DNA of 64,000 nucleotides from Platanthera guangdongensis (taxonomy: Eukaryota > Streptophyta > Magnoliopsida > Asparagales > Orchidaceae). Under the pieces are notes generated by a model. The model had not been told where the DNA came from. It did no database searches and saw only the letters and a list, made by a program, of their open reading frames with translations. The translations under genes were made by a program, and so were the position numbers. Positions 11,083 through 21,635 of the stretch are shown piece after piece (positions within the stretch are counted from its first letter, which is position 1; each line of letters starts with the position of its first letter). The stretch lies in contig CM077150.1 of the NCBI GenBank assembly GCA_039583875.1, positions 183,090,375 through 183,154,374 of the forward strand, given 5' to 3'.

Positions 11083-11850
11083 CAGACAGATGGGCAAACA
11101 GAGTGCACAAACCGGACACTGGAGGACCTGCTGAGACTGTGTATTGTGGACCGTGGAGAGCCCTGGGAGAGGATGTTGCCCCTATTAGAGTTTTCGTACA
11201 ATAACAGTCATCAGTGTGGTATACAGATGGCTCCATATGAGGCGTTGTATGGGCGGAAATGTAGGACTCCGTTGTCTTGGATACAAGACGAGGGTCCAAA
11301 GATTGTGGGCACGGACTTTATCGAGGATACTGAGGTGTAGGTACGACTGATACGGGATAAAATGCTGGAGGCGCAGAGCAAGCAGGCGAAGTATTATGAC
11401 GCTCGGCATCGTCTAGTGGAATTTCAGGCAGGGGATCGGGTGTTCTTGAAGATCCAGCCGATGCATGGGTTTTCACGAGTATGTGGTCGGCGGAAGAAGC
11501 TTAGCCCGAGGTACATGGGGCCGTTCAAGATCCTGGAGCGGATCGGTCCATTAGCTTACCGGTTGGAGCTGTCACCGGAGCTGGCCGGCTTGCATGACGT
11601 CTTTCACGTGTCTTCACTCAGGAGGGCTCTACTATGCCCGGAGTTGCAGATTACGGCCACTAATGGGCCGGTAGCTTCGGATCGATCTGTACATTTGAAG
11701 CCGATACGGATCGACGACCAGGGGATATGAGTCTTGCGCCGCTAGAAGATCCCGCTAGTCAAGGTCCTGTGGAGGAACCACGGACGAGAGGAGCATACTT
11801 GGGAGCCACAGGACCTGATGCAGGAAAGATATCCGGAGCTATTTAGTCAG
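11083..11850 (+). pseudogene. Integrase C-terminus plus chromodomain, Tekay 1
   Basis: Begins at QTDGQTE, the end of the integrase catalytic core, in a different frame from the protease; the deletion junction is near 11077-11083. It continues with LEFSYNNSHQ and MAPYEALYGRK, an SH3-like end with KIQPMHG and LSPRYMGPF, and LHDVFHVSSLR. A TAG at 11338 stands where Tekay 2 has CAG. A TGA at 11728 precedes VLRR, and after one more stop the chromodomain IPLVKVLWRNHGREE..TWEP is readable to about 11850. Chromodomains direct insertion to heterochromatin. Confidence 0.88.
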
Positions 11851-12147
11851 GTATACCTCACAACCTCTCAACATGTTCATTTTACTTTCCTTTTTTTTAA
11901 ACTAGTAAGGCTACTCTAGGAAGAGTAGGGGCTATTCTTTTGTTTATTGGGGTCTTGGCTTTGCCAATTGGGCGAATTGGTCATATATCTAGGTTTTTTT
12001 TCCTTTAAACCCCACTTAGCAAACATGGCGTCGAAATGTAATCTTCCACTTCTTATGGGATGTTACATTTTTCTTTTCTTCGGTAGAAATTCTCGTAGCC
12101 CTAACCTGGATTTCGGGGACGAAATCTTTGTTTTGTTTATTGGGATT
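11851..12147 (+). other. Tekay 1 3' UTR with terminal hairpin
   Basis: No gene. It contains GATTTCG-GGGA-CGAAATC at 12109-12126, a perfect 7-bp hairpin just before the 3' LTR that is characteristic of Del/Tekay elements. At 12056-12068 it also holds ATGGGATGTTACA, the exact reverse complement of the LTR's first 13 bases. The polypurine tract is short and unclear (ATTGGGA). Confidence 0.7.
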
Positions 12148-15100
12148 TGTAACATCTCATTTCCAACTAGACCCCTAAGTGTGGTTATTGGCCATGACTA
12201 GGTCATGACCAAACCCTAGGAAGCCCAAGAAGCCCAAGGAAACCTAAGAATGTGGGTGAGACCACTATGGTCTGCAAATAGTAAATTCCTGAACCTTTGT
12301 TTAAGATAACCATGGGGCTTCACCAAGACTTCAAGACCCCACCATGTTCTCATCAAACCATGGTAAGATCCATTAGATCAATAAGGACCCATGGAGGGCA
12401 GTCAAAAGGGTTAAGTTGACCCAAGTCAACCCTAACCCTAAATGGGTCAAACCAGCCTACTTAGGGTCAATTGACCATCCCCAAGCCAATTGTACCACAC
12501 CCAAGCCCACCTAACCCTAGAGTGAGGTCAATGGGTCACCTAGGACCCATTGGGGTCCACCCAAGAGGCTAAGTTGACCAAAGACAACTCTAACCCTAAA
12601 TGGGTCAACCTAGCCTACATTGGGTCAAACTGGCCTACACAAGGGCCAATTGAAGTTCCCTTAGCCAAGTGGACCCCACACATACCTTCATAACCATAGT
12701 GAGAGGCCAACGGGTCACCAAGGACCCATTGGGGCCAACCAAAAAGGCTAAGTTGAACAAAGTCAACTCTAGCCCTAAAGTAGTCAAGGTACCCTACTTA
12801 AGGGTGAAGTGACATCTAAAGGGCCAATACAACCCTACCTAGGCCTCAGGGGAGGCCAATGGGTCACGAAGGACCCATTTGGGACAACCTCAAAGACCAA
12901 ATTGACCTAAGTCAACCCTAGCCTAGGTTTGGGTCAAGCTAGCCCAAATGGGCTAACTCAAGCTCAAGCTCAACTCACTTGGGCTAACCATATTTTGGTG
13001 GATGAAATAAACATGTGGGCTGCCAATATGAGATTTACCAGCCAACTTAGTGACTAGGAGAGAGAGAGAGAATCTCAAAATTAAAGAATAATTTAGGAGA
13101 GAGAAAGGGGTATATTTAAGGGTATTTAGTGGAATAAGCCACTTGGACCCATGCCATCAGCCCCCACATGGGCTGGCCGACCCTTGGAAGTCATGAGAAG
13201 GAGCTGGAATGGAGTGGGGCCCACACATGCATGCTTGGTGACAAAAACAAGGCAAACCCACCACCTCTCACATAGGAATTATCACCCCCTTTTGTTACTT
13301 CATCTTCCCACCTTTTCCCCCTCACTTCATCACCCTCCGGACCAGGAGAGCAGCAGATAGAGATAGAGAGGTCGAGCCTGGAGCTGAACCCGAGCTGGAG
13401 GCGTGAAAACCAAGGATCGCCACTGCCGCCGCCGCAATGGTTCCCCGCCGCTCCTCACGTCGCAAGGCCGCCGGGAAGGTCCTCCCTCACCTCTCTCTTC
13501 ATGCTTAGATCTTAGGAATACCTAGGTTAGGGTTCGGGATCGAATGAGCCCGAGCCCAACACTTATTTTTCAGCCATTAATGATGGTTTTGAAGCTCTCG
13601 GGTGAGGTGGCGCCGCCACCTCCAGCCACCCTAGCCGCCGAAAAAGCTCGCCCCCACCACCGTGAGGGGAGAGGAGAAGTTGGCCGGTGGAGGCGCCGCC
13701 GGAGGCGGCCGGGAAAAGCCCCGTGAAAATCGGGCTGAGAACCAGGCAAATCGGAGAAGATGAGCAGTAGCCGTCGGATTGCGTCAAGATCTGTGCCATG
13801 CAAAAATATTTAATCCAGGAATTATTAATTATATGAATAATGTCAATTTATGCCATTTTATAACCGACCATTGCATGCAAATTTTAGGGCACCTACGGCC
13901 CTTTTCATAAAAGGTGTTGAACATGACAATTGTAGGTCTTGGAGTCACCTTTAATCTGATATGTTACAAATAATGTTTGTTAAGTCTACTGCCCTATAGG
14001 GCCATTTTCCTAGGGCTGGTCCTAGGATAGGTCAGAAACTAAAATGGGTGCCCTGCCCAAACCCTAAGTCCAAATGGGCCGAAATTTTGGTCATGTGGCC
14101 GAATTAGGTATATCTAGTCCCTACCCAAAAATGGGAATTTTTGGGGAAACTAAGTATATAGTTTTAGTCCAAATATGATAAATTAACTATTGTTGATATT
14201 TGGAGCTTATCAACTCCAAAATGCCCCAACTTTTGGTGTCCTGCCATTAGGCGTATATTAGACCTATGGTAGAAATATTAGACAATTTAACCCTCTGCAT
14301 GTTGAGATATCTCACATGCAAGATCTAAAAATTAAATGGCCTTGGGCTGCAAATAACAAAATGCAGAAATTTGAAAGTGATGCACAAGCCTATCCAGAGG
14401 CCCAAATGACCTGCGATTTTTGGGAGTAACTGGTTTAGGGCATATTGAGGTCCTGCCAAAAAAATGGGATTAATTGGAATTAAAATTAGGGTGGAATTAC
14501 CAAATTACCCCTAGGCTTGTTTAGGTGACTCTTGGAGTAGTTCAACTCCAAAAGGCCCCAATTTTGGTGGCATGTCCATGCGGACATTATTAGGGCATGG
14601 TTCAATGTTTAGCCCACATGGATCACAGCAAGTTAGGGAAACCCCTTGCATGTGTTGGCTTGTAAAGGACTTGGTGTGCTTATAGCCAAAAGAAGAAAAA
14701 AATAAAATATTGAAGGCACAGCCCTTTTTAGACCACTGACTTAGTATTACTTTAAGTACCCTCCCCTCTTTGGGGAAAATAGATGAATTAGGGTTGACTT
14801 ACCCTTGGACCCAAGTTCACACCCTAAGGATGGACCTTTAGGGGGTTGTGAAGGACATAGGGGCAAATGCCATTGTATGGCCTTGTAAATCAGTAGAGAG
14901 TTAGTTTAGATATATTTAAGACTCTAGTTGAAATATTAGGGAATTTTGAAGTAGTTAAGTAACTCCAAAGTCAAACCCTAGTTTTAGGGTAGAAGCACTA
15001 ATAGGTCAAAATGGTAACTTAACCTCATCTAAAAACTATGAAAATGGGGTAGAATGAATATTAGGGTTAGTTGAACCCCTAGATATTTTTAGTGAAATTT

Positions 15101-17860
15101 TATGGATTATATTCATGGTAGTTCCTTTGTTAATTATCAAAGTGTCCAATTCAGTATTTGATTTAATTTGATCATTTAGTTTAATTGGAATCTAGTAGAA
15201 CTTGGCCAGTAGAGGTTTTTGACTTAAATAGAGGTCTCTGAATTTTATTATAATTTTTAAAGGAATTTATATATTGCTTCCTTCATAAGTTTTGTAAAGG
15301 CCATATTTGATAAATAATTCATTTAAAGAATAATTTAACATTTAAAAATGTGAAGTTGGGCTACTGATGATTTTAGGATGATATCTACTATTAGGAATTT
15401 AATTAGAAATTTTGAAGTATATTTATAGTGCTTGATTCACAATTATGCTCTTTGTTAATTTTGGTATTGAATTTATTTAGAATTAAATATTTTGTGAAAA
15501 ATCATGAAAGTTTGGCTAGTGATAATTTTAGGACTGTAGTAGTGTAATATAGTTTTCTCAAATTATTTAGATGATAATTTCAAGTAGTTGCTTTACAAAT
15601 CTTGTAATATGGGAATTTACTGCAAAAATAATTTTAGGCCCCATAAATGTTTGTATAAATTGTCAAATTTGGAAATTGTCACTTTTGGATATATGGAATT
15701 TTATCATGAATTTATGGAACATTAATGATGTCTAAGATGTATACTGCATGATCAACTCGACTATAATTGGCCCTTGTAATAAATTATTTAAATAGAAGAT
15801 TAATTGAGGAAAATACAATATTTTGGATTTAAATCATTTATGTCATGATAGGACTCCAGTAATAATCCTAGGTCATTCAGATGAAAACTTGAAGGACATC
15901 CTATCATGAACATCACTTAGTATAGGTCGGTCTGCAAATAGTAATTTGGGGAAAAGTTGTATTAGGATAAGAGTTGGAATAGGGTGGAGTTAGTCATGTT
16001 GAATTGTTTGAATAAAAGTGGATGAGTCATCTAGAAAGTTCTAAGGAGTGGTGGGAATCGTGTGGATGTGTGTTAGAAGGTAAGCGAGTTCGACGAAAGA
16101 TCGTCGTGCCCGCGAGAGTGAAAGGTCTAAACTACCTTAGGATTAGCCTATCGCATTATGAGAAGGTAATGGGTAAAGGAAATCAACCAATAATATTAAT
16201 AAGTACCTTGCGAAAGGAAACGCTGGGCGTAATCCCAACACAGTTCCTAGTGCCCCTTGAGAGCCCTTCACAGGGAATACCGGGGGCAGTCCTGGGTTAA
16301 CGTAAACCTCAAAGAACAAATCAAAAGAGTAATTTAGTAAATAGGGTTTCACACTGCACTCACTAGTTGGACAAGTATTGGAAATGGTTAAGTCGTCCCG
16401 AGATGTTCAAAGGGGCGCCATCCCGTGGTGTTCAAAGGGATGAGGTTTGGAATAAGAGACGGACGTTTCAGTCCGGCGAGCTTTGGCTCGGTTGATACTT
16501 GTGACGGACGGGATGGTCCAGGGAGCTTTGGCTCGGTTCTGATACGATAAACTTGCATGTGCATAAATCTAGTGGCGGGGCATGCGGTACTGGCCGTTCG
16601 TCACACCGATGGCAGTACGGTGCACCAGGCGGTTGTGAGAGTTAGAGGGGCCAGTGGGTTGTTTTACACTGCGGTCTGGAGGACGACCCCCGATAACCCA
16701 CATCCGACCCAACAAGACTGACGGGTTGTCAGCAAAGTACGTACGCGAGACTCTAGAGTGCACCTTGGATGTGTACAGAAGCATATGAGAGGGGTCTAAG
16801 GCTTGGTAGTGTGCATACCGGCCTAGAAGCGGAGACGCCCGCTCCGCTGCTGCCGTAGCCACAGCGGTGGTACCCGAGAGTGATGCTAGCTCTCAAAAAG
16901 TGGGAACTAAAGGTCTGTGTGCACAGAGTCGGGTGTGTGTGTTGCACTTGTATGTCCATCATACCCACTTGCATGTCATAGCATAATCGTTTCATTTAAC
17001 CCTGACACCTAAAGTCTAAGTTTTATGGGATGCTTATACATTAGGCCCTGCAAAACGACCCCTTGGTCTATAAGCTTGTGTGGGCAAGTTTATAAATTAA
17101 GGTTATTTTAATATTTATATGCTGCTTGTGATAACCGACACCCCAACGTATAAAGTGGTATGTGACATTTTATACGATGGGAGCCTTGTAGAAGATCCCT
17201 TGGCTTATGTGTATTCACATAAGTGAAGGTTATATTCCTTTCTTACTTTACTCATTATAACCTGATTATAAATTGCTAGCTAGGTCCCCCTGTCACCTGT
17301 TTTTGATTTCTCTCCTCTTTCACGTCCTTTCCTTTCTTCCTCCCCTCTCGGTGCCTAGGAGCATGGGGGAAGGGGTGGGGGACGATAGGGCTTAGTCTTT
17401 TTAGACTAATGGTTTTCGAACCACATCATATTAGGGGATCATGGAGCCGAGTATGGAGGAGCAGCCCAGGAGACCGGTGCAGTTGGAGATAGGGCAGTCT
17501 AGCTCAGGAGTACGGCCAGCTGGGACCGTGAGTTCCGACTTCTGGTAGTTGTTTTGTTTTGCTTCCGCATGAGGGATCTGTAGTGAGGATATGGATGTAC
17601 CGGGCTTCAGCCCTTTTATTTCTGTACACTTTATTATTCTATGGACACTCCCTTCGTGGAGATTTTTATATATATGTGATATGATGTGGACTTGTCTTCT
17701 CTTATACTGCTACTTTTGCGTCAGCTGCGATCGATTTGGCCGGCAGGATCGGCGTCTTGTAGTGACGACCTTCCCAGGTGCGAAGGTGTCACCGCAAGGC
17801 GGCGTTTCTGGGCCTAAGACCCCGGGGATTTTAAAAAGAAAAAAAAGAGGGGGTCTTACA
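12148..17860 (+). repeat. 3' LTR of Tekay element 1
   Basis: Starts TGTAACATCTC and ends GGGGGTCTTACA, followed by the GCACC duplication. It repeats all features of the 5' LTR: TTGAC cluster 12405-12960, shorter (GA) run at 13058-13070, shared module with GAGAGCCCTTCACAGG at 16259, and antisense frame block at 16569-16862. Confidence 0.95.
16569..16862 (-). other. Conserved antisense ORF block, Tekay 1 3' LTR
   Basis: Second copy of the 97-residue antisense frame, differing from the 5' LTR copy at only a few residues and ending at the same NGQYRMPRH. It has the same interpretation as the block at 8122: conserved DNA with an incidental or weakly supported frame. Confidence 0.5.
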
Positions 17861-18080
17861 GCACCTACCTCAGTGACAAATTTGTAACCTACCTCAGGCA
17901 CAAAGGCCCTACACTCAGAGAGCAGCACTCTCTTACCTCAGGAACTTAATCCCTATAGCTCAGATCCTCACTTGGATCGTACATCAGTGCCCCAACATGG
18001 CACCTATCTCAGTGAAAATTTGTCACCTAACTCAGGCACAAAGTGCCCTACACTCAGATTCAAGAAACCTGAATCCTATA
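17861..18080. repeat. Array of variable hairpin units, right part
   Basis: Continuation of the array cut by Tekay 1, about nine more units. Units GGCACAAAGGCC, GAGAG-CAGCA-CTCTC, GGA-ACTTAA-TCC and GATCC-TCACTT-GGATC repeat the order of units at 3590-3694, showing a higher-order block of about six units. It ends with GATTCA-AGAAACC-TGAATC (18057-18075). Confidence 0.8.
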
Positions 18081-18685
18081 GGAAATAAATACTGAGAATG
18101 AAGAAATTAAAATAACTGACTCTGAGAAATAACTCTGAGTCAACTTTGCTGGAATGAGCAGATTCCAGTCCAGCTCACATGCTGTAAAAAGAATCAGCCT
18201 TCTTCTACAGCTATCACTTATTACTGCCGCACTGATGTGCAGCTATCACTTATTACTGCCGCCTGGAGTTCGTTGAACTTATGAAGGATTTTGTCGAGCT
18301 GAGATTCTGAGAAAAGATCAGAGTTCGTCGACCGGAGCTCAGCTTTCTTCAAGCTCAACTCAGAGAAGGAACTTTGAGTTCGTCGATCTCAGCTAGACTT
18401 TCGTCGAGCTCAACTCAGAGAAGGAACTCTGAGTTTGTCAATCTGAGATGGATGATCGTCGAGCTGAGTTTATCTATCGTCGAACGACTTTTCTGCATTC
18501 TTTTTAACTGCTTTTATTCTAAAGTCTTTTGTCTTTCAAGTCTTCTGAAGGAGGGTACTGACAGTCTAAGTATGTGTTGCTGACCTTCACCCTAAAAATA
18601 ATTTATGACCCTAGAATATACATGTTGGGTCATCTAATCAATCCTAACAGTGAACCTAGCACAAATCACAAGTAGGGTTCCAACA
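18081..18685 (-). repeat. Reverse-oriented copia LTR start (copy b)
   Basis: Read on the minus strand from 18685 it begins TGTTGGAACCCTAC, then TGACCCAACATGTATA, matching the LTR start at 1298 and copy a. A cluster of TCGTCGA/TCGACGA words lies at 18270-18490, the position seen in the other copies. A 24-bp word with ATCACTTATTACTGCCGC is duplicated at 18209-18262. The hairpin array adjoins its inner side. Confidence 0.6.
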
Positions 18686-19142
18686 TAATTGTGCGCTACT
18701 TTCATAAAAGTATGTTCCTATTTTTGGCATGTTGCTGGATGATGAAGAAAATCAGGACGATTCCCTAAGAATTCTTCAAAATTATGTCTTAATTAACCAG
18801 CTACTTATGACTATTTATGCTGAAACAGGGGTTAAATTGTCATTTGTTAATACTCACCTAAGGAACTTCATCTATTTTAATGTTCAAACGAATGATGTTT
18901 GTTGGGTGAACCTTAACAAATGAATTTTTAACCTATACATTTACGACTGCCACCACCGTGAACGAAGTTAGTTTTTTGATTCCTTTGGTTATACATACCC
19001 CGGAATCTTAAGGATATCATGAATTGAATATTTATTTATGTTCTCCATTTAACAATGCCTAAAATTGCAAATTTTTCAAGACTTAAATTGCATCAAGCAA
19101 TCTATACATAGACAATAAGGATTTTCTGCGGGTCTTCATATG
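18686..19142 (+). other. Unassigned sequence with a 64-residue ORF
   Basis: The only open frame of note is 18729-18923, starting MLLDDEENQDDSLRIL and containing NQLLMTIYAETG. I do not recognise it. It has no repeats or palindromes, unlike its surroundings, and could be a fragment of a captured host exon or an old element. The rest (18924-19142) shows nothing identifiable. Confidence 0.3.
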
Positions 19143-19480
19143 TGATGGGGTTCCCCCGGGGTTTTTAGAATCGAGTCAAAAGAGCTAAACAACCACACAA
19201 AAATAAACAACCGCAAGTGTAACCGGCTCAGGTGCGTACGCACAACTAGCACACACGCACAACCAGCACACATGCACGGGCGCACAACACCAGAGCGCGC
19301 GGCGCCCGAATTATTGAATAGCTGCCACACCTTGAGACCAAAATCCATTGCTTAAAGTTTAATGAGAATACATGGGGTGCACAGGTCTAGCTATGTGGCT
19401 TGTTATTCTGATAATTGCGAGGAAGCAAACTATGGGTGGCAGCAGAGTCTCCTTAATGAGATCCATGTGTTAAGTCTTTA
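19143..19480 (+). repeat. LTR-like fragment of element X
   Basis: Starts TGATGGGGTTCCC and resembles the sequence at 22762 (TGATAGGGTTCCC, then GAGYCAAA and CTAAA.AA). It carries GTGCGTACGCAC (19232-19243, perfect palindrome) and other CAC/GTG words. Similarity fades after about 19305, so it may be a diverged or truncated left LTR. The remainder to 19480 is unassigned. Confidence 0.4.
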
Positions 19481-19485
19481 TGTAA

Positions 19486-19676
19486 CGACCCCAGGCCCGA
19501 GCTCAGAGGCCCATAGGCTTGTCTCGTTCGGTACATTGCTACTGGGCTGCATCCTAAGCACCCCATAGCCTCTCCGCACATGTTTCTCGGTCGCGGTGCA
19601 TTGTTGAGGCCAGGTCTTGAACCCGCAACCCCCTTGATAGGCAACCTTCAACAGTTCCTATCACCAACTGAGCTGT
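19486..19676 (-). mobile_element. tRNA-derived SINE
   Basis: On the minus strand it begins ACAGCTCAGTTGGTGA, like the D-arm region of a tRNA (pol III A box, 19664-19674). About 40 bases on is GGTTCAAGACC (B box, 19613-19623). A tRNA-unrelated body follows to CCTGGGGTCG. It is flanked by TGTAA on both sides (19481-19485 and 19677-19681), where the second TGTAA is the LTR start. No poly-A tail is obvious. The flanking repeat is short for a SINE, so the family is unassigned. Confidence 0.65.
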
Positions 19677-19724
19677 TGTAATGCCCCAAAATTTGAAAGT
19701 GTGACTGTCAGCGTTGGGAGCCCC

Positions 19725-20045
19725 ATCTGGTGTCGACCCCTGGGCGTGGTGTCGACACCAATGCCAGGGTGTCGACACTAGGGCGCGGTGTCGAGACCAA
19801 TGCCGCGGTGTCGACATCAGGGTGAGGTGTCGACACCAATGCCGCGGTGTCGACACAAATACCGCTGTGTCGACACCAGGGCCTCGGTGTCGACACAATG
19901 CCAGGGTGTAGACACTGGGTGTCGACACAGGGTGTCGACACCGGGTGTCGACACAGGGTGTTGACACAGGATCTCGATAGTGTCGACATAGGGTTGCGGC
20001 ATAGTCTCGACAAAATGTCTCGACACAAGCTGTGTTCGATTTTGA
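19725..20045. repeat. GTGTCGACAC palindrome array in solo LTR A
   Basis: About 15 copies of GGTGTCGACACC-like words (for example 19748-19759) spaced by short GC-rich stretches such as AATGCCGC, becoming denser and degenerate at 19910-20040. It lies 50-370 bp into the LTR. Confidence 0.85.
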
Positions 20046-21635
20046 CATGGAAGGGTCGTGAACCGTGTGGTGTTCGGCCAAGTTTTTCCACTTAATGCCT
20101 GGATCATAGCCATTCGTTTCTCTATTTTAGGATCCTACATCTGCGGGTTATTCCTACTGGGATATACCCGGGAATAGGGTTTCAAATCCCTCATTTTCTG
20201 TCCTCTAGTTCTCTGTCGGAGATCTAGAGAGAGGCGAGAGCAAGGATGAAGAATAAGTCTAGATCCGGTCACCGGCGGAGTTTCAGAGCTCCATATCGCG
20301 AGCTTACTTTGGATCTACGGAGGCAAGGAGGGTGCGGTGCTTTTCATCCGCATACTTTTCCATGGCGCAAAGGAAGAACGCTAGGGTAATGATTCTCTAC
20401 ATGAGCATGTGAAGCTCTCCTTATTTTGTATAGGGAAGCCCTCTCTCGCGAGTTTGCGGTGAGTTTGAGGCGTTCCTTCGGGTAGACATGAATAGTCCCC
20501 GTTGTGTACATGTAGAGTCTGTAATCGAGAATGGATATAGGCATGATGTGTGAAGCCTACCCGGACAAGTTGGTCTGGATCGGTGATGTTGCATTGCATG
20601 AAAGGCCGGAGAAGACTCCGTGCGAATGTTAGTTTTTCGGGTTTTCTACGAGGTAGATTGCAACAGGGGCATTTGGGATTAACTCTAAGGTGCACCCGAA
20701 AAACTGGGCGGGCGCGTGGTTCTACCATCTTGTGGGCCTTGGAGCCGAATTGAACATAACTGGGTTATGTGATGTATGTAAACTATTTGGGACTCGGGAA
20801 AGTTTGACCTGCGTATACGTTTTAAATTAACATTGTGGTGTGAGCAACGGGTCAGGCGGAACCGTACCCGCTCTATGTCGTTCGGTTAAAGAGACCTAAA
20901 GTTACTTGGCACTTACCGTTGGTATCGATAGAGGGTCTTAGGCAGTTGCCAGAAAGACCAAATGCTAACGAGATATTGTCGTCCAAGGGGCGGTGGTCAG
21001 TCGGCGGACTTTGACCGTGATCACCGAGAATGTGCCCTAAGAGAACGGGGCGTGTGGCCATGCGTGCCTGCGCCTGTGATGTAGTGTTATTACTATACTG
21101 CTTGATTATGCTAATAAAGTGCAAGGAAGGAGCATCGACGCCCCGTGTTTGGCGGCGGGATCGTTATAATTTGGTCAGCATAGCTGACCGTTGCTTTTGT
21201 TTGCCACTGTGTGGTGGATTGTTGCTTGCAGGTACTGTAGGACCGAGTGGTAAATAGCAGGCTAAAGCCCAAGTTGCTGAGCCGGCCCTCGAAGGCCTAA
21301 TTTTGAGTGTTTTCTTTTATTCATGTATGACCGACCTGCATGCCGAGGTTTGGAAAACATGTAATTTGAGTAAACCATTTTGTAAGGCCATAAGGCCAGT
21401 ACTTGTGTATTTGTACTTCATTCATTTTGGTTTTGTTTAGTGGACATTCATGCTAGTGCTGGGTTCTTGTTACTACAACAAATAAAAATTGCTTCCGCTA
21501 GAATGACTCTATGTAGGACGTTGGATTGGTTGGATGGTTTCCATTGAGTAACCACCCGGTCTGTCTGTGGTATATAACATCGCGCCCCGGTCGGACGTAC
21601 TATTATATGCTATGTGACGGATAGGGGGTGTTACA

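Larger units (their letters stand above)
3695..17860 (+). mobile_element. Tekay-type gypsy element 1, internally deleted
   Basis: LTRs start TGTAACATC and end TCTTACA. The 5-bp target duplication GCACC is exact (3690-3694 and 17861-17865). LTRs are 5719 and 5713 bp, much longer than the 2734-bp interior. The interior holds a primer site, gag, a putative intron, protease, then a jump straight to the end of integrase and a chromodomain. Reverse transcriptase, RNase H and most of integrase are missing, so the copy could only move with help in trans. LTRs differ by roughly 3-5% in stretches compared by eye. Confidence 0.95.
19481..21635 (+). mobile_element. Solo LTR A (TGTAATGCCCC family), SINE-disrupted
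   Basis: Starts TGTAA, is interrupted by a 191-bp insert, resumes TGTAATGCCCC at 19677 and ends GGGTGTTACA. Flanks CTTTA (19476-19480) and CTTTT (21636-21640) match 4 of 5 as a target duplication. Without the insert the LTR is 1959 bp, close to the 1962 bp of solo LTR B, with shared blocks such as TTGGTCTGGATCGGTGATG and AATGTGCCCTAA. No primer site or coding sequence follows. Confidence 0.85.

Noticed and set aside
19613..19674. Possible functional tRNA gene on the minus strand
   Set aside because: A and B boxes are present but no acceptor stem pairing or anticodon arm fits, and the sequence continues as a SINE body.
19554..20113. Several overlapping ORFs rich in RHPVSTP or CRHQ repeats
   Set aside because: They read through the GTGTCGACAC array in all frames. 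Not genes.
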